From NCBI RefSeq assembly GCF_001298445.1, contig NZ_CP012036.1, positions 1,241,153 through 1,305,152 on the forward strand: a stretch of 64,000 nt of DNA, given 5' to 3'. A program made the position numbers and the translations under genes. This stretch comes from Nostoc piscinale CENA21 (GTDB lineage: Bacteria; Cyanobacteriota; Cyanobacteriia; Cyanobacteriales; Nostocaceae). Positions 1-7,785 of the stretch are shown in pieces. The notes under the pieces are model-generated. The model did no database searches. It was not told the DNA's origin and saw nothing but the letters and a program-made list of their open reading frames with translations. Position 1 is the first letter of the stretch; each line of letters begins with the position of its first letter.

Positions 1-416
1 TATTACCTACTTATTTTTACATAGTAGTACTAATTCTGTAATTACCTAATTATTGCACCTACTTGTTAGGTGCATTTGTTTTATAAGTGATCTGACTTAT
101 ATGATGTTCGGCAACAAACTCATCATTAAAATCGCAGGGGGCAAGAAGTGCTTATGACAGGAAATTTCAGCGCCCCTTTGCAACTTACTACCATCCAAGG
201 TGAGAAACTCAAACCCATCGGTGGAAAGAGGGAACAAACAAACTTATCCTGTTGCCTGTTCCTGGCGATGTTTTGAGCTTGTCAAAGGGTTTCCTCTCCG
301 GCAGGGAGTTGAGCTAATTTCCTGTTATGGGTAAACTTGGGGATAAATAAATTATGTAAAGAAACATAAAATAGGTTAGCATTCTGATTTTCTCTTCCCC
401 TCCGAAATTTAGCTTT
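1..416. other. Intergenic region before the first gene
   Basis: No convincing coding sequence was seen here on either strand. The only recognisable element is the hairpin with a T-tract at 54-82. The remainder presumably carries the promoter of the glycosyltransferase gene starting at 417; I see no clear operator. Confidence 0.4.
54..82 (+). terminator. Intrinsic terminator of an upstream gene outside the window
   Basis: An 8-bp perfect stem (TGCACCTA / TAGGTGCA) with a 5-nt loop is followed directly by TTTGTTTT. It probably ends a gene that lies left of the window. Confidence 0.6.
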
Positions 417-1652
417 ATGAGAAACAGCCCAAGCAATACATTATTATCAGTGCCATCTGGCGGTTTGCAGATTTCAGAATTTCCACCTCCCCAGCTCATA
501 ACAGATAAAACAAAAATTTATTTTTCGCTGATCATTCCTACTTATAAAGAACGTGAAAACATCGTTAGGCTCGTCAAAGTACTGAGTGAACTGCTAGAGG
601 AAGTGATTCCCGATGATTATGAGTTAATTGTGGTAGATGATGATAGTCCCGATCGCACTTGGGAAGTCGCGCAATCAATGATGGCAGAATATCCCAATTT
701 GCGGGTGATGCGTCGCCAACAAGAACGGGGATTATCTTCAGCAGTTATTCGGGGTTGGCAAGTTGCGAGGGGAAGTGTGTTAGGAGTGATTGATGGGGAT
801 TTGCAACATCCGCCAGAAGTATTGGCACAGTTGTTACGCAGTATTGAACAAGGTGCAGACTTGGCTGTTGCTAGTCGTCATATAGACGGTGGTGGGGTAA
901 GCCGTTGGAGTGCGGTAAGACGTTTTTTATCTCGTGGCGCTCAAGTTTTGGGTTTGATTTTCTTACCAGGGGTATTAGGGAGAGTTTCTGACCCGATGAG
1001 TGGTTATTTTATGGTGCGTCGCCGTTGTATTGCAGGGGTGACACTTAATCCCGTAGGCTACAAAATTCTCTTAGAAGTAATTGCTAGGGGAAATGTAGCA
1101 GAAATCGCGGAGGTGGGTTATGTATTCTGTGAGCGCAAACAAGGTGAAAGCAAAGTTACCTGGAAGCAATATGTAGAATACTTGCATCACTTATTGCGTT
1201 TACGGCTGACTACAACACAAGTGGGACAAAAATTTTCTTTTCCTATTGGTCGATTTCTCCGCTTTGGCTTGGTAGGGCTAAGTGGTGTATTTGTAGATAT
1301 GGCAATACTTTATTTACTGAGTGACCCATCGACCTTAGCTTTACCGTTGACACGCAGTAAAATCATTGCGGGTGAAATTGCCATTTTCAACAATTTTTTG
1401 TGGAATGATGCTTGGACATTTGCCGATGTGGCGATGCAGCAGCAAGAATGGCATCATCGTGCAAAGAGGTTTTTGAAATTTAATTTGGTGTGCTTGGCGG
1501 GGTTGTTAATCAATGTTTTGGTGTTAAATTTAGTGTTTAATTTTGTGATTCCCAATCGTTATATTGCTAATTTGATTGCGATCGCAGTTGCGACTATCTG
1601 GAATTTTTGGGTGAATTTAAAACTGAGTTGGCGCGTAACTGATGTGAAATGA
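417..1652 (+). CDS. GT2 dolichol-phosphate-mannose-synthase-like glycosyltransferase fused to GtrA-like membrane domain
   Basis: The 411-aa protein has an N-terminal GT-A glycosyltransferase family 2 domain (about residues 36-260). The nucleotide/metal-binding DDD triad lies at residues 74-76 and a DGDLQHPPE segment near residue 127, as in polyprenol-phosphate mannose or glucose synthases. From about residue 275 it carries a GtrA-like domain with roughly four membrane helices. Enzymes of this architecture charge a lipid carrier with a sugar at the inner membrane, and the GtrA part is thought to anchor or flip it. The next gene is a GT39-like membrane transferase, which would use such a lipid-linked sugar, so the two may act together; this pairing is inferred from position. 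The sugar specificity cannot be read from the sequence. Confidence 0.88.
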   Translation: MRNSPSNTLLSVPSGGLQISEFPPPQLITDKTKIYFSLIIPTYKERENIVRLVKVLSELLEEVIPDDYELIVVDDDSPDRTWEVAQSMMAEYPNLRVMRRQQERGLSSAVIRGWQVARGSVLGVIDGDLQHPPEVLAQLLRSIEQGADLAVASRHIDGGGVSRWSAVRRFLSRGAQVLGLIFLPGVLGRVSDPMSGYFMVRRRCIAGVTLNPVGYKILLEVIARGNVAEIAEVGYVFCERKQGESKVTWKQYVEYLHHLLRLRLTTTQVGQKFSFPIGRFLRFGLVGLSGVFVDMAILYLLSDPSTLALPLTRSKIIAGEIAIFNNFLWNDAWTFADVAMQQQEWHHRAKRFLKFNLVCLAGLLINVLVLNLVFNFVIPNRYIANLIAIAVATIWNFWVNLKLSWRVTDVK

Positions 1653-1688
1653 GGGAGTTCGTTGTTTGAGGGGAAGGGAGATAAAAAA

Positions 1689-1728
1689 GGCAAGGGGGAC
1701 ACGGGAGACAAGGAAGACAAGGGGGATA
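1689..1728. repeat. Short tandem repeat of GGGAGACAAG type
   Basis: Degenerate copies of a 9-10 bp unit (AAGGGGGACA, GGGAGACAAG, GAAGACAAGG) lie between two genes. Related arrays occur at about 34132-34166, 51565-51609 and 58031-58082. This is a dispersed short tandem repeat typical of filamentous cyanobacteria. Confidence 0.6.
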
Positions 1729-1825
1729 TAAGTGTTATTGATTTCTTTTTTGGATGACCCTAAATGAACTTAAATTTACAAATCAAGTCAAAATAGCAAA
1801 GAGTTGACTTGTAAATGGCGCGGCT

Positions 1826-3592
1826 ATGAAAGTTTTGTTTTGGAGTGCATCGAAGTTTTATCAAAATGCGATCCTGTTGTTATCTACCTTTGCTAACCGC
1901 CGCGTTACCCCACAAACCATGTCGGGACATTGGCATTTTGTGACTAATAGTCGCTGGTTTCATCCTTTGCTGTTACTGCTGTGGTTGATTATCGGTCTGG
2001 GTTTGCGGTTAACTAATTTAACAGCCAAGCCACCTTGGACTGATGAATTTTCGACTTTAGTGTTTAGCTTGGGGAATAGTTTTTTACCAGTACCCTTAGA
2101 CCAAGCGATCGCACCTGATATTTTATTACAACCATTGCAACCCCAAGCAAGTGATACTATCCAAGATGTTTGGACGCACTTGAGCCACGAAACTAATCAT
2201 CCGCCACTATATTTTTTCTTGGCTCATTGGTGGATGCAGTTATTTCCCACACAACAAGGTCTAGTTTCATTATGGGGGGCGCGATCGCTCGCCGCAATCT
2301 TTGGTGCGATATCTATTCCCGCTATTTATGGTTTAGGATGGCTAACTTTTCGCTCTCGCTTGATTGCACATATCGCTGCTGCCATTATGGCGGTATCACC
2401 CTACGCAATTTTTTTGGCACAAGAAGCACGTCATTACACTTTAGCAATTTTGTGGGTAATTGCATCTTTGGCTTGCTTCATTATCGCTACACGCCACATT
2501 CAAAATCGGACACCGTTACCCATCACTACAGCACTAGCTTGGGTAGTAATTAACGCTTTCGGAATTGCGACACATTACTTTTTTGTTCTTACCCTTGGTA
2601 GTGAAGCTTTAGTATTACTTTTCCTCGGTTGGCGACAACGTAATTTTATCTCTCCACCTTGGCGGCGAATTTATGCGGTTGCTGCTGGGACTGCTGTTTC
2701 AGGCATAGTTTGGCTACCCATATTTTTAGAGAATAACTATGGTGATAAATTAACCGATTGGATACAACAACCGCGTCAAGGATTTGAATGGCTAAACCCA
2801 TTCTTTCAAGCCTTTGCTGCTTGGGTGACAATGCTATTTTTATTACCAATTGAATCCCCACAACTAGCAATTATTTTAATTTCTGGTTTAGTAATGTTGA
2901 TTTTCTTTATTTGGTTTTTACCAATATTGATTCGGGGCATCAAAGTGCAATTACAACAACCAGAAACTCAGGTGATTTGGGGAATTATTTTAGCTGCGAT
3001 CGCTTTATTTTTTGTCTTCACTTATTTCCTGGGAATTGATTTAACTAGAGGCGCACGTTATAACTTTGTTTACTTTCCGGCTGTCATACTTTTACTCGGA
3101 GCCAGTTTAGCAGTTCGTTGGCAAACTCAGCACAACAATTATAAAATCACAGGTCAACAAGCCCTAGCTATAATTTGGCTAATGGGGTTTTGTAGTGCCG
3201 TCACTGTAATTTGTAATTTGGGATATCAAAAATACTATCGTCCTGATTTATTTTTACAACTCATCAGACAAACATCTCAAGTTCCGGCAGTAATTGCCAC
3301 TACTCAAATTACTCATGTCCAAATAGGTGAAATGATGGGTGTTGCCAGAGAATGGAAAATTCAAAATCAACCCTCACCATCACTACAGTTTATTCTTGCT
3401 CATCAAGACCAAGACCCAAATAAATCTACAAACACCCTCAATAATATTTTAAAAACCTTACCAAAACCTTTTGATTTGTGGTTAGTAAATTTCCATGCAC
3501 CCATAGCAGCAGAAACCGAAAAATGTATTGCTGAAACTAAATCTTTACCAGCAGTCAACGGCTATGAATACAAGATTTATCATTGTGAATAG
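1826..3592 (+). CDS. GT39/ArnT-like polytopic membrane glycosyltransferase
   Basis: The 588-aa protein is very hydrophobic, with about ten predicted membrane segments between residues 45 and 460 and a soluble C-terminal part. Near residue 72 the first external loop carries WTDEFST, matching the catalytic acidic pair of the protein-O-mannosyltransferase/ArnT family. A second loop carries HETNHPPLYF, the usual metal/substrate loop of these enzymes. The family moves sugars from polyprenyl-phosphate donors to lipids, proteins or glycans on the outer face of the inner membrane. It follows the GT2-GtrA gene by 173 bp in the same direction, so a donor synthase plus transferase pair is likely. The acceptor is unknown. 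Confidence 0.8.
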   Translation: MKVLFWSASKFYQNAILLLSTFANRRVTPQTMSGHWHFVTNSRWFHPLLLLLWLIIGLGLRLTNLTAKPPWTDEFSTLVFSLGNSFLPVPLDQAIAPDILLQPLQPQASDTIQDVWTHLSHETNHPPLYFFLAHWWMQLFPTQQGLVSLWGARSLAAIFGAISIPAIYGLGWLTFRSRLIAHIAAAIMAVSPYAIFLAQEARHYTLAILWVIASLACFIIATRHIQNRTPLPITTALAWVVINAFGIATHYFFVLTLGSEALVLLFLGWRQRNFISPPWRRIYAVAAGTAVSGIVWLPIFLENNYGDKLTDWIQQPRQGFEWLNPFFQAFAAWVTMLFLLPIESPQLAIILISGLVMLIFFIWFLPILIRGIKVQLQQPETQVIWGIILAAIALFFVFTYFLGIDLTRGARYNFVYFPAVILLLGASLAVRWQTQHNNYKITGQQALAIIWLMGFCSAVTVICNLGYQKYYRPDLFLQLIRQTSQVPAVIATTQITHVQIGEMMGVAREWKIQNQPSPSLQFILAHQDQDPNKSTNTLNNILKTLPKPFDLWLVNFHAPIAAETEKCIAETKSLPAVNGYEYKIYHCE

Positions 3593-3682
3593 TCAACTAA
3601 AATACCATACAAACTCAAGCAAAGCTGGCAAGTCACTGTTACAATACGACCAATTCACTCAATTAAACGAGACACACAGCTT

Positions 3683-3922
3683 ATGATTACTCAAATGATG
3701 GTTCAACCCTCATTCTGGGTAGAATCTGGAATCAAACTCAGTCAAATTAGAAACGTATATTTATTTAAATTCGCTGAAGAATTACAGTCTCGACTCGAAG
3801 AGTTGTCCGAGAAGAAAAAAGCCGGATTGCTAACTTCAGAGGAAGATGCTGAATTGGCTGGTATATTAGAACTTGATAGAATTTTTACTTTGCTCAATGC
3901 CAAAATCATTTCTGAATCATGA
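3683..3922 (+). CDS. Small conserved protein, partner of an HNH nuclease remnant
   Basis: The 79-aa acidic protein has a helical middle rich in Glu, Lys and Leu (LEELSEKKKAGLLTSEEDAEL) and no catalytic motif that I recognise. Its stop codon overlaps the start of the next frame in an ATGA arrangement. That next frame encodes the first residues of an HNH nuclease and then stops. In cyanobacteria a small acidic gene directly before a short HNH gene is a familiar arrangement, so this is probably the intact half of a broken pair. Function is unknown. Confidence 0.65.
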   Translation: MITQMMVQPSFWVESGIKLSQIRNVYLFKFAEELQSRLEELSEKKKAGLLTSEEDAELAGILELDRIFTLLNAKIISES

Positions 3923-3987
3923 CAGTCAGTGATGCCAACAAAAAATTAGTCAGAGAAAGAGCTAAATTTCTTTGTGAATTTTTTTAA
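3919..3987 (+). pseudogene. Remnant of an HNH endonuclease gene (first 22 codons only)
   Basis: The frame starting with the ATG of an ATGA overlap reads MTVSDANKKLVRERAKFLCE and then FF and a stop. This closely matches the N-terminus of cyanobacterial HNH nucleases, where LCEYC is followed by the HNH fold; here Tyr-Cys is replaced by Phe-Phe-stop and nothing downstream resembles the catalytic domain. The convergent DUF3318 gene begins immediately, so a deletion probably removed the rest. Confidence 0.6.
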
Positions 3988-4586
3988 TTGTAAGTTTCAG
4001 GAATACCCACAGGTGATAAACCAGCGATCGCTCGCAAATTTTGACAACGAATTAACTCGGTAAAATTTAACCCAGAACGTTTTTCTATTTTTGCCATTGC
4101 TTCAATAGCAGATAGTAAAAATTGAGCCGCTTCTGTTTCTGAATAACCCCGACGTTGGGCGATTTTAATAGCTGCTTTATCTGCATTTAACTCTGATTCT
4201 GATGATTTATTGCTGCGCCAAATGCGGAAAGCTGCGATCGCACTTAATCCCACAGCCACACCCACACCCACAGCATCCGACTGTGAGGATTCAATTAATC
4301 CTGCCAACAATCCCAGCAGCACTACACCTTGATAAATATCCGGTTTAAACCATCTCACCCCACTCAACCAACTCACTTTCTGCAACAGCAATAAATCCCG
4401 TTGTGGCTTGGTTAAACGTCCCCACAAATCAAAATTAATACATATCGGTCTATACTGTTGCCAAGGTAAGGGAAAAGTAGCATCAATTACCTGTGCCTGT
4501 TCTGGTTTACTGACGATTTTAATTGTCATTCTCCCAGAAGCCGGCATCACATCTAATAATCGGCGAATTTCAGCATTCTGTTCCAT
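3984..4586 (-). CDS. DUF3318-family membrane protein
   Basis: From the ATG at 4586 the protein has 200 aa and begins MEQNAEIRRLLDVMPASGRM, which I recognise as the DUF3318 family, nearly confined to cyanobacteria. The frame stays open for 16 more codons, but those residues do not look like the family. Residues 90-130 hold a Gly/Val-rich hydrophobic stretch that may form one or two membrane segments. The C-terminal half is helical and charged, ending in a segment resembling a peptidase-associated helix (ELNADKAAI). Function is unknown. It is convergent with the HNH remnant, and its stop codon overlaps the end of that remnant. Confidence 0.75.
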   Translation of the reverse strand: MEQNAEIRRLLDVMPASGRMTIKIVSKPEQAQVIDATFPLPWQQYRPICINFDLWGRLTKPQRDLLLLQKVSWLSGVRWFKPDIYQGVVLLGLLAGLIESSQSDAVGVGVAVGLSAIAAFRIWRSNKSSESELNADKAAIKIAQRRGYSETEAAQFLLSAIEAMAKIEKRSGLNFTELIRCQNLRAIAGLSPVGIPETYN

Positions 4587-4827
4587 TTTTGTGATTTTTG
4601 TAAGAAATACAGGCAAAATAATGCTTAGAATCACCTCTTAATTTTCTATTAGTCCGCGCAGGCGGACTTTGTTTTCATAGCCGCGAATTCCATTCGTCGG
4701 GGCTTAAGGTGACTTTAGACAAATTAAGAGTTGTAAAAAAACAGACGAATTTAGCAAAATACCCGATAAACAGATATATATTAATTCGGGCTGATATGCT
4801 GCCTACTGAGATTAAATTTTAAATTAC

Positions 4828-5088
4828 ATGGACGCTTTTGCTCCCATCCCACCTGAATGGACATCTAAGGCAGTTCACGCCTATGAATTTTGCTGTCCTA
4901 CCTGCCGTTCTAGTAGTTTAGAAGCATTACAGGTTTGGATCAATCGGCGATCGCCTGTATTCTCAGAAGAACATCGCCGCAAATGGCAAGAGTTTTATCA
5001 ATGCCATTGTGGTTGTGTATGGTGGGCTTGGAGTAGCGACAGACCGCCATCAGATTTAGTCAAACCAGAAGATAATTTTAATTTGTGA
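4828..5088 (+). CDS. Small zinc-ribbon-like cyanobacterial protein
   Basis: The 86-aa protein carries CCPTC at residues 22-26 and CHCGC at residues 59-63, a spacing that fits a zinc ribbon. The rest is rich in Trp and Arg. It resembles short proteins conserved in cyanobacteria that have no assigned role. It stands alone: the 3' neighbour is convergent and the 5' neighbour divergent. A nucleic-acid or protein-binding role would suit a zinc ribbon, but that is a guess. Confidence 0.65.
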   Translation: MDAFAPIPPEWTSKAVHAYEFCCPTCRSSSLEALQVWINRRSPVFSEEHRRKWQEFYQCHCGCVWWAWSSDRPPSDLVKPEDNFNL

Positions 5089-5206
5089 AAATCGTGCTTA
5101 ACTCTGATTTGTCACTATAAAGAACGTAAAAAACCTAAGTCAAATTCGTGGACGAATATTGCCAGTAAGATAAAAAGCTATTTTCAGCAGTTTGTTTATA
5201 GTTAGA

Positions 5207-5234
5207 GGCGTGTTCGATATCAGGCGAACACGCC
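5207..5234. terminator. Strong hairpin between convergent genes
   Basis: A 10-bp perfect stem (GGCGTGTTCG / CGAACACGCC) encloses an 8-nt loop. It lies between the zinc-ribbon gene on the plus strand and the amidohydrolase gene on the minus strand. There is no long T-tract, so the terminator call rests on position and stem strength. Confidence 0.45.
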
Positions 5235-5334
5235 ATCTTGATTTACCAATTAAAAAACCCACACCACCGAATCAATATACAAAGATATGGGTTTTCAAAT
5301 GATAAGGAACAATTCTGTTTAGTAATAACAGTAG

Positions 5335-6789
5335 TTAATTCGATGGTCGTAACTCGGCTTGAATTTGCTCACCAATTCTGATCGCTTCACGCCGAATTTG
5401 CTCAGTATTAACTGTGAATACCCTACGCTCAGACATCAGAACCTGACCATCTACAATCACAGTATCAACATCTTGGGCTTTCGCTGCATAAACGAGATGG
5501 GAAATAACATCGTAAAGAGGAGTCAAGTGTGCAGATGTGAGGTCTACTTGAATTAAATCTGCTTGAAGCCCTACCTTAATTGCACCAATTTTATCTGCCA
5601 AACCAAGAGCTTCTGCACCTCCCAAGGTTGCCATCCGTAAAACTGTCTTGGCAGGTAAAGTAGTGGGGTCAAGGGTTTTGCCTTTATGGATAAGGGCAGT
5701 AAGACGAATTGCTTCCCACATATCCAAATCATTATTGGATGCAGCACCATCCGTACCCAGCCCAACCTGAATTCCCGCCTGCACCATTGCTGGAACTGGT
5801 GCAAAGCCAGAAGCCAACTTCAAATTAGAGTCAGGATTATGAATCACGCCAACACCGCGTTTTGCCATCAGCTCAATTTCACTTTCATTAGGCCAGACTA
5901 CATGGGCAGCAAAAACGCGCGATTCCAGAAAACTGAGATTTTCTAGATGTTGTACTGGGGTGGCATTATAGCGTTGTTGGATGTCTTGGACTTCGGTTTG
6001 TGTCTCTGCCAAATGAATAGTCAAAGGCACATCATATTGACGTGCTGCCTGTATAGCCTGTGTTAGATGTTCTGGCGAGACAGTATAAGGGGCGTGGGGA
6101 GCGAGGGCAGGGATAATTCGTGGGTTACGTCCTTTCCAGCGTTTCACGAAATCCACAGCCGCAGCAAACGCATCATCCCAACCACGAAAACCAGGGCTAG
6201 GGAAATCTATAGATGAAGGTGCAATTACAGCCCGCAGTCCACATCTCTCAACTACTCTAGCTGCAACATCCGGTTTGAAGTACATATCAACAAACGTCGT
6301 AGTACCACCACTAATCATTTCCCAACAAGCCAGTGTCTCGCCAACACGGATGAAATTTTCGTTAACGAACTGTCCTTCTGCGGGAAATATATAATTTTGT
6401 AGCCAATCTTGTAAGCTTAAATCATCCGCTAAACCGCGAAACAAAACCATTGCGGTATGAGAGTGACCGTTTACCAGTCCTGGCATCAGTACTTTACCTT
6501 CACCTGGTAATCTCTTAGAGGCTCTGTAAGCTGCCAAAATTTTATCTTGTGTATCTACGGCAACAATTTTGCCGTTGTTGATGGCTACCGCTCCATTTTT
6601 AATTACGGGTTGTGCATCATTCATGGTGACAACAAAATCACCGCCAACAATCATTTCTACTTGCTGTCTGTGTTGATTGCCCCAACGATAATTATATTGG
6701 GCAAGGGCTACTTGACCTGTAAAGGCAATAAACACTGTACAGACAAATAAGATAAGTAGTCTGTAGTATTTTGGAAACTGGCGTTTCAC
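5335..6789 (-). CDS. Exported amidohydrolase (5'-methylthioadenosine/S-adenosylhomocysteine deaminase-like)
   Basis: The 484-aa protein is a metal-dependent amidohydrolase of the TRZ/ATZ type. The metal ligands are visible in order: NGHSHT, APHAPYT, IHLAET and GTDGAASNND. The sequence from residue 45 on looks like MTA/SAH or related deaminases, which remove the 6-amino group of adenine nucleosides. Unusually, the first 31 residues form a basic start plus a hydrophobic stretch ending in ALA, a convincing signal peptide, so the enzyme should act in the periplasm. The start appears to be GTG, preceded by GGAAG. No neighbour belongs to an obvious salvage pathway. The exact substrate is uncertain. 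Confidence 0.82.
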   Translation of the reverse strand: MKRQFPKYYRLLILFVCTVFIAFTGQVALAQYNYRWGNQHRQQVEMIVGGDFVVTMNDAQPVIKNGAVAINNGKIVAVDTQDKILAAYRASKRLPGEGKVLMPGLVNGHSHTAMVLFRGLADDLSLQDWLQNYIFPAEGQFVNENFIRVGETLACWEMISGGTTTFVDMYFKPDVAARVVERCGLRAVIAPSSIDFPSPGFRGWDDAFAAAVDFVKRWKGRNPRIIPALAPHAPYTVSPEHLTQAIQAARQYDVPLTIHLAETQTEVQDIQQRYNATPVQHLENLSFLESRVFAAHVVWPNESEIELMAKRGVGVIHNPDSNLKLASGFAPVPAMVQAGIQVGLGTDGAASNNDLDMWEAIRLTALIHKGKTLDPTTLPAKTVLRMATLGGAEALGLADKIGAIKVGLQADLIQVDLTSAHLTPLYDVISHLVYAAKAQDVDTVIVDGQVLMSERRVFTVNTEQIRREAIRIGEQIQAELRPSN

Positions 6790-7025
6790 TCTATATCTTC
6801 CTTACTAATTTTTGTTCGTCGTGGGAAAATAGGTCTAATTCTTAACCTAGAATTAAACAGTAATTTTACTGGCACTAATTAATATACAAATAACCTGAAA
6901 TATTTCTGATAAATATTTATAACAGGCCCATTATGTGGAGTGAAATTTGATATCAAGCGCCGCCTTCCCACGTTGTTTTCTTTATGTCACACTAAAAAGC
7001 GGAAATCAGACAAAGGTTATTAACC

Positions 7026-7688
7026 ATGAGTGCTATAGAAGAACTAGAGAAAACATGGCACGATCAAGCACTATCAAGCATTATAAATATGATAAAAGCA
7101 CCTGATGGTGACTTTGATAGTCTTGGTAAACTTGCAAATGCCGTTGGAGATGAGCAAAGTTTACAAAAATTAGTAGAATTTCTTCGTACTACTCCTCAAG
7201 GACAGCAAGCATTTGAGCAACGTCCCAGATTGGATAATGTGGATTTAGAAACACTCTATCGTTTACCAACTAATACCTTGGGATATGCTTACGCTAATCA
7301 TCTGCTCAAAAATAATTTGAAACCTTTAGCAGCAGGAAAAGTAGAGGATGATTATCAATTTTTAGGAGCGCATCTCACAGAGACACATGACATTTGGCAT
7401 ATTGTCACTGATTGCAAAACAGATATTTTCGGAGAAATTCAATTAGAAGCTTTCTATGTTGCCCAACTACAATTTTCACGTTTTTGGTTGGGTTTATTAG
7501 CTAAGAATCTTGTTAAAGCTACTATTTACAATATTGAGGTTTCAACAAAATATATGGATGCAATTACCAGAGGATGGCTAATGGGAAAACAGGCTCAACC
7601 TCTATTTGGTGTGGAATGGAGTCTTTTATTGGCAAAACCACTAGAGGATATTCGTACTTCGTTTAATATAATTCTTTCTGAAGCTTAA
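7026..7688 (+). CDS. COQ4-family protein
   Basis: The 220-aa protein contains HDIWH followed by 11 residues and Glu (about residues 121-137). This is the conserved zinc-ligand signature HDxxHx11E of the COQ4 family, which acts in ubiquinone biosynthesis in mitochondria and some proteobacteria. The preceding RLPTNTLGYAYANHL segment also fits the family. Cyanobacteria make plastoquinone rather than ubiquinone, so the substrate here is unlikely to be the classical one; a role in prenylquinone or other lipid chemistry is inference. The gene stands alone with its own strong terminator. Confidence 0.82.
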   Translation: MSAIEELEKTWHDQALSSIINMIKAPDGDFDSLGKLANAVGDEQSLQKLVEFLRTTPQGQQAFEQRPRLDNVDLETLYRLPTNTLGYAYANHLLKNNLKPLAAGKVEDDYQFLGAHLTETHDIWHIVTDCKTDIFGEIQLEAFYVAQLQFSRFWLGLLAKNLVKATIYNIEVSTKYMDAITRGWLMGKQAQPLFGVEWSLLLAKPLEDIRTSFNIILSEA

Positions 7689-7735
7689 CGATAGTCTAGA
7701 TTTAGGCATAATCAGTAGTCGAACTCACATTAAAT

Positions 7736-7762
7736 AAAACCCCACCTAAAGGTGGGGTTTTA
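7736..7762. terminator. Bidirectional intrinsic terminator
   Basis: An 11-bp perfect stem (AAAACCCCACC / GGTGGGGTTTT) with a TAAA tetraloop is flanked by A and T runs. It lies between the COQ4 gene and the convergent porin gene, so it can serve both strands. Confidence 0.85.
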
Positions 7763-7785
7763 TTCATCTCATCCAAAACTGAAAT

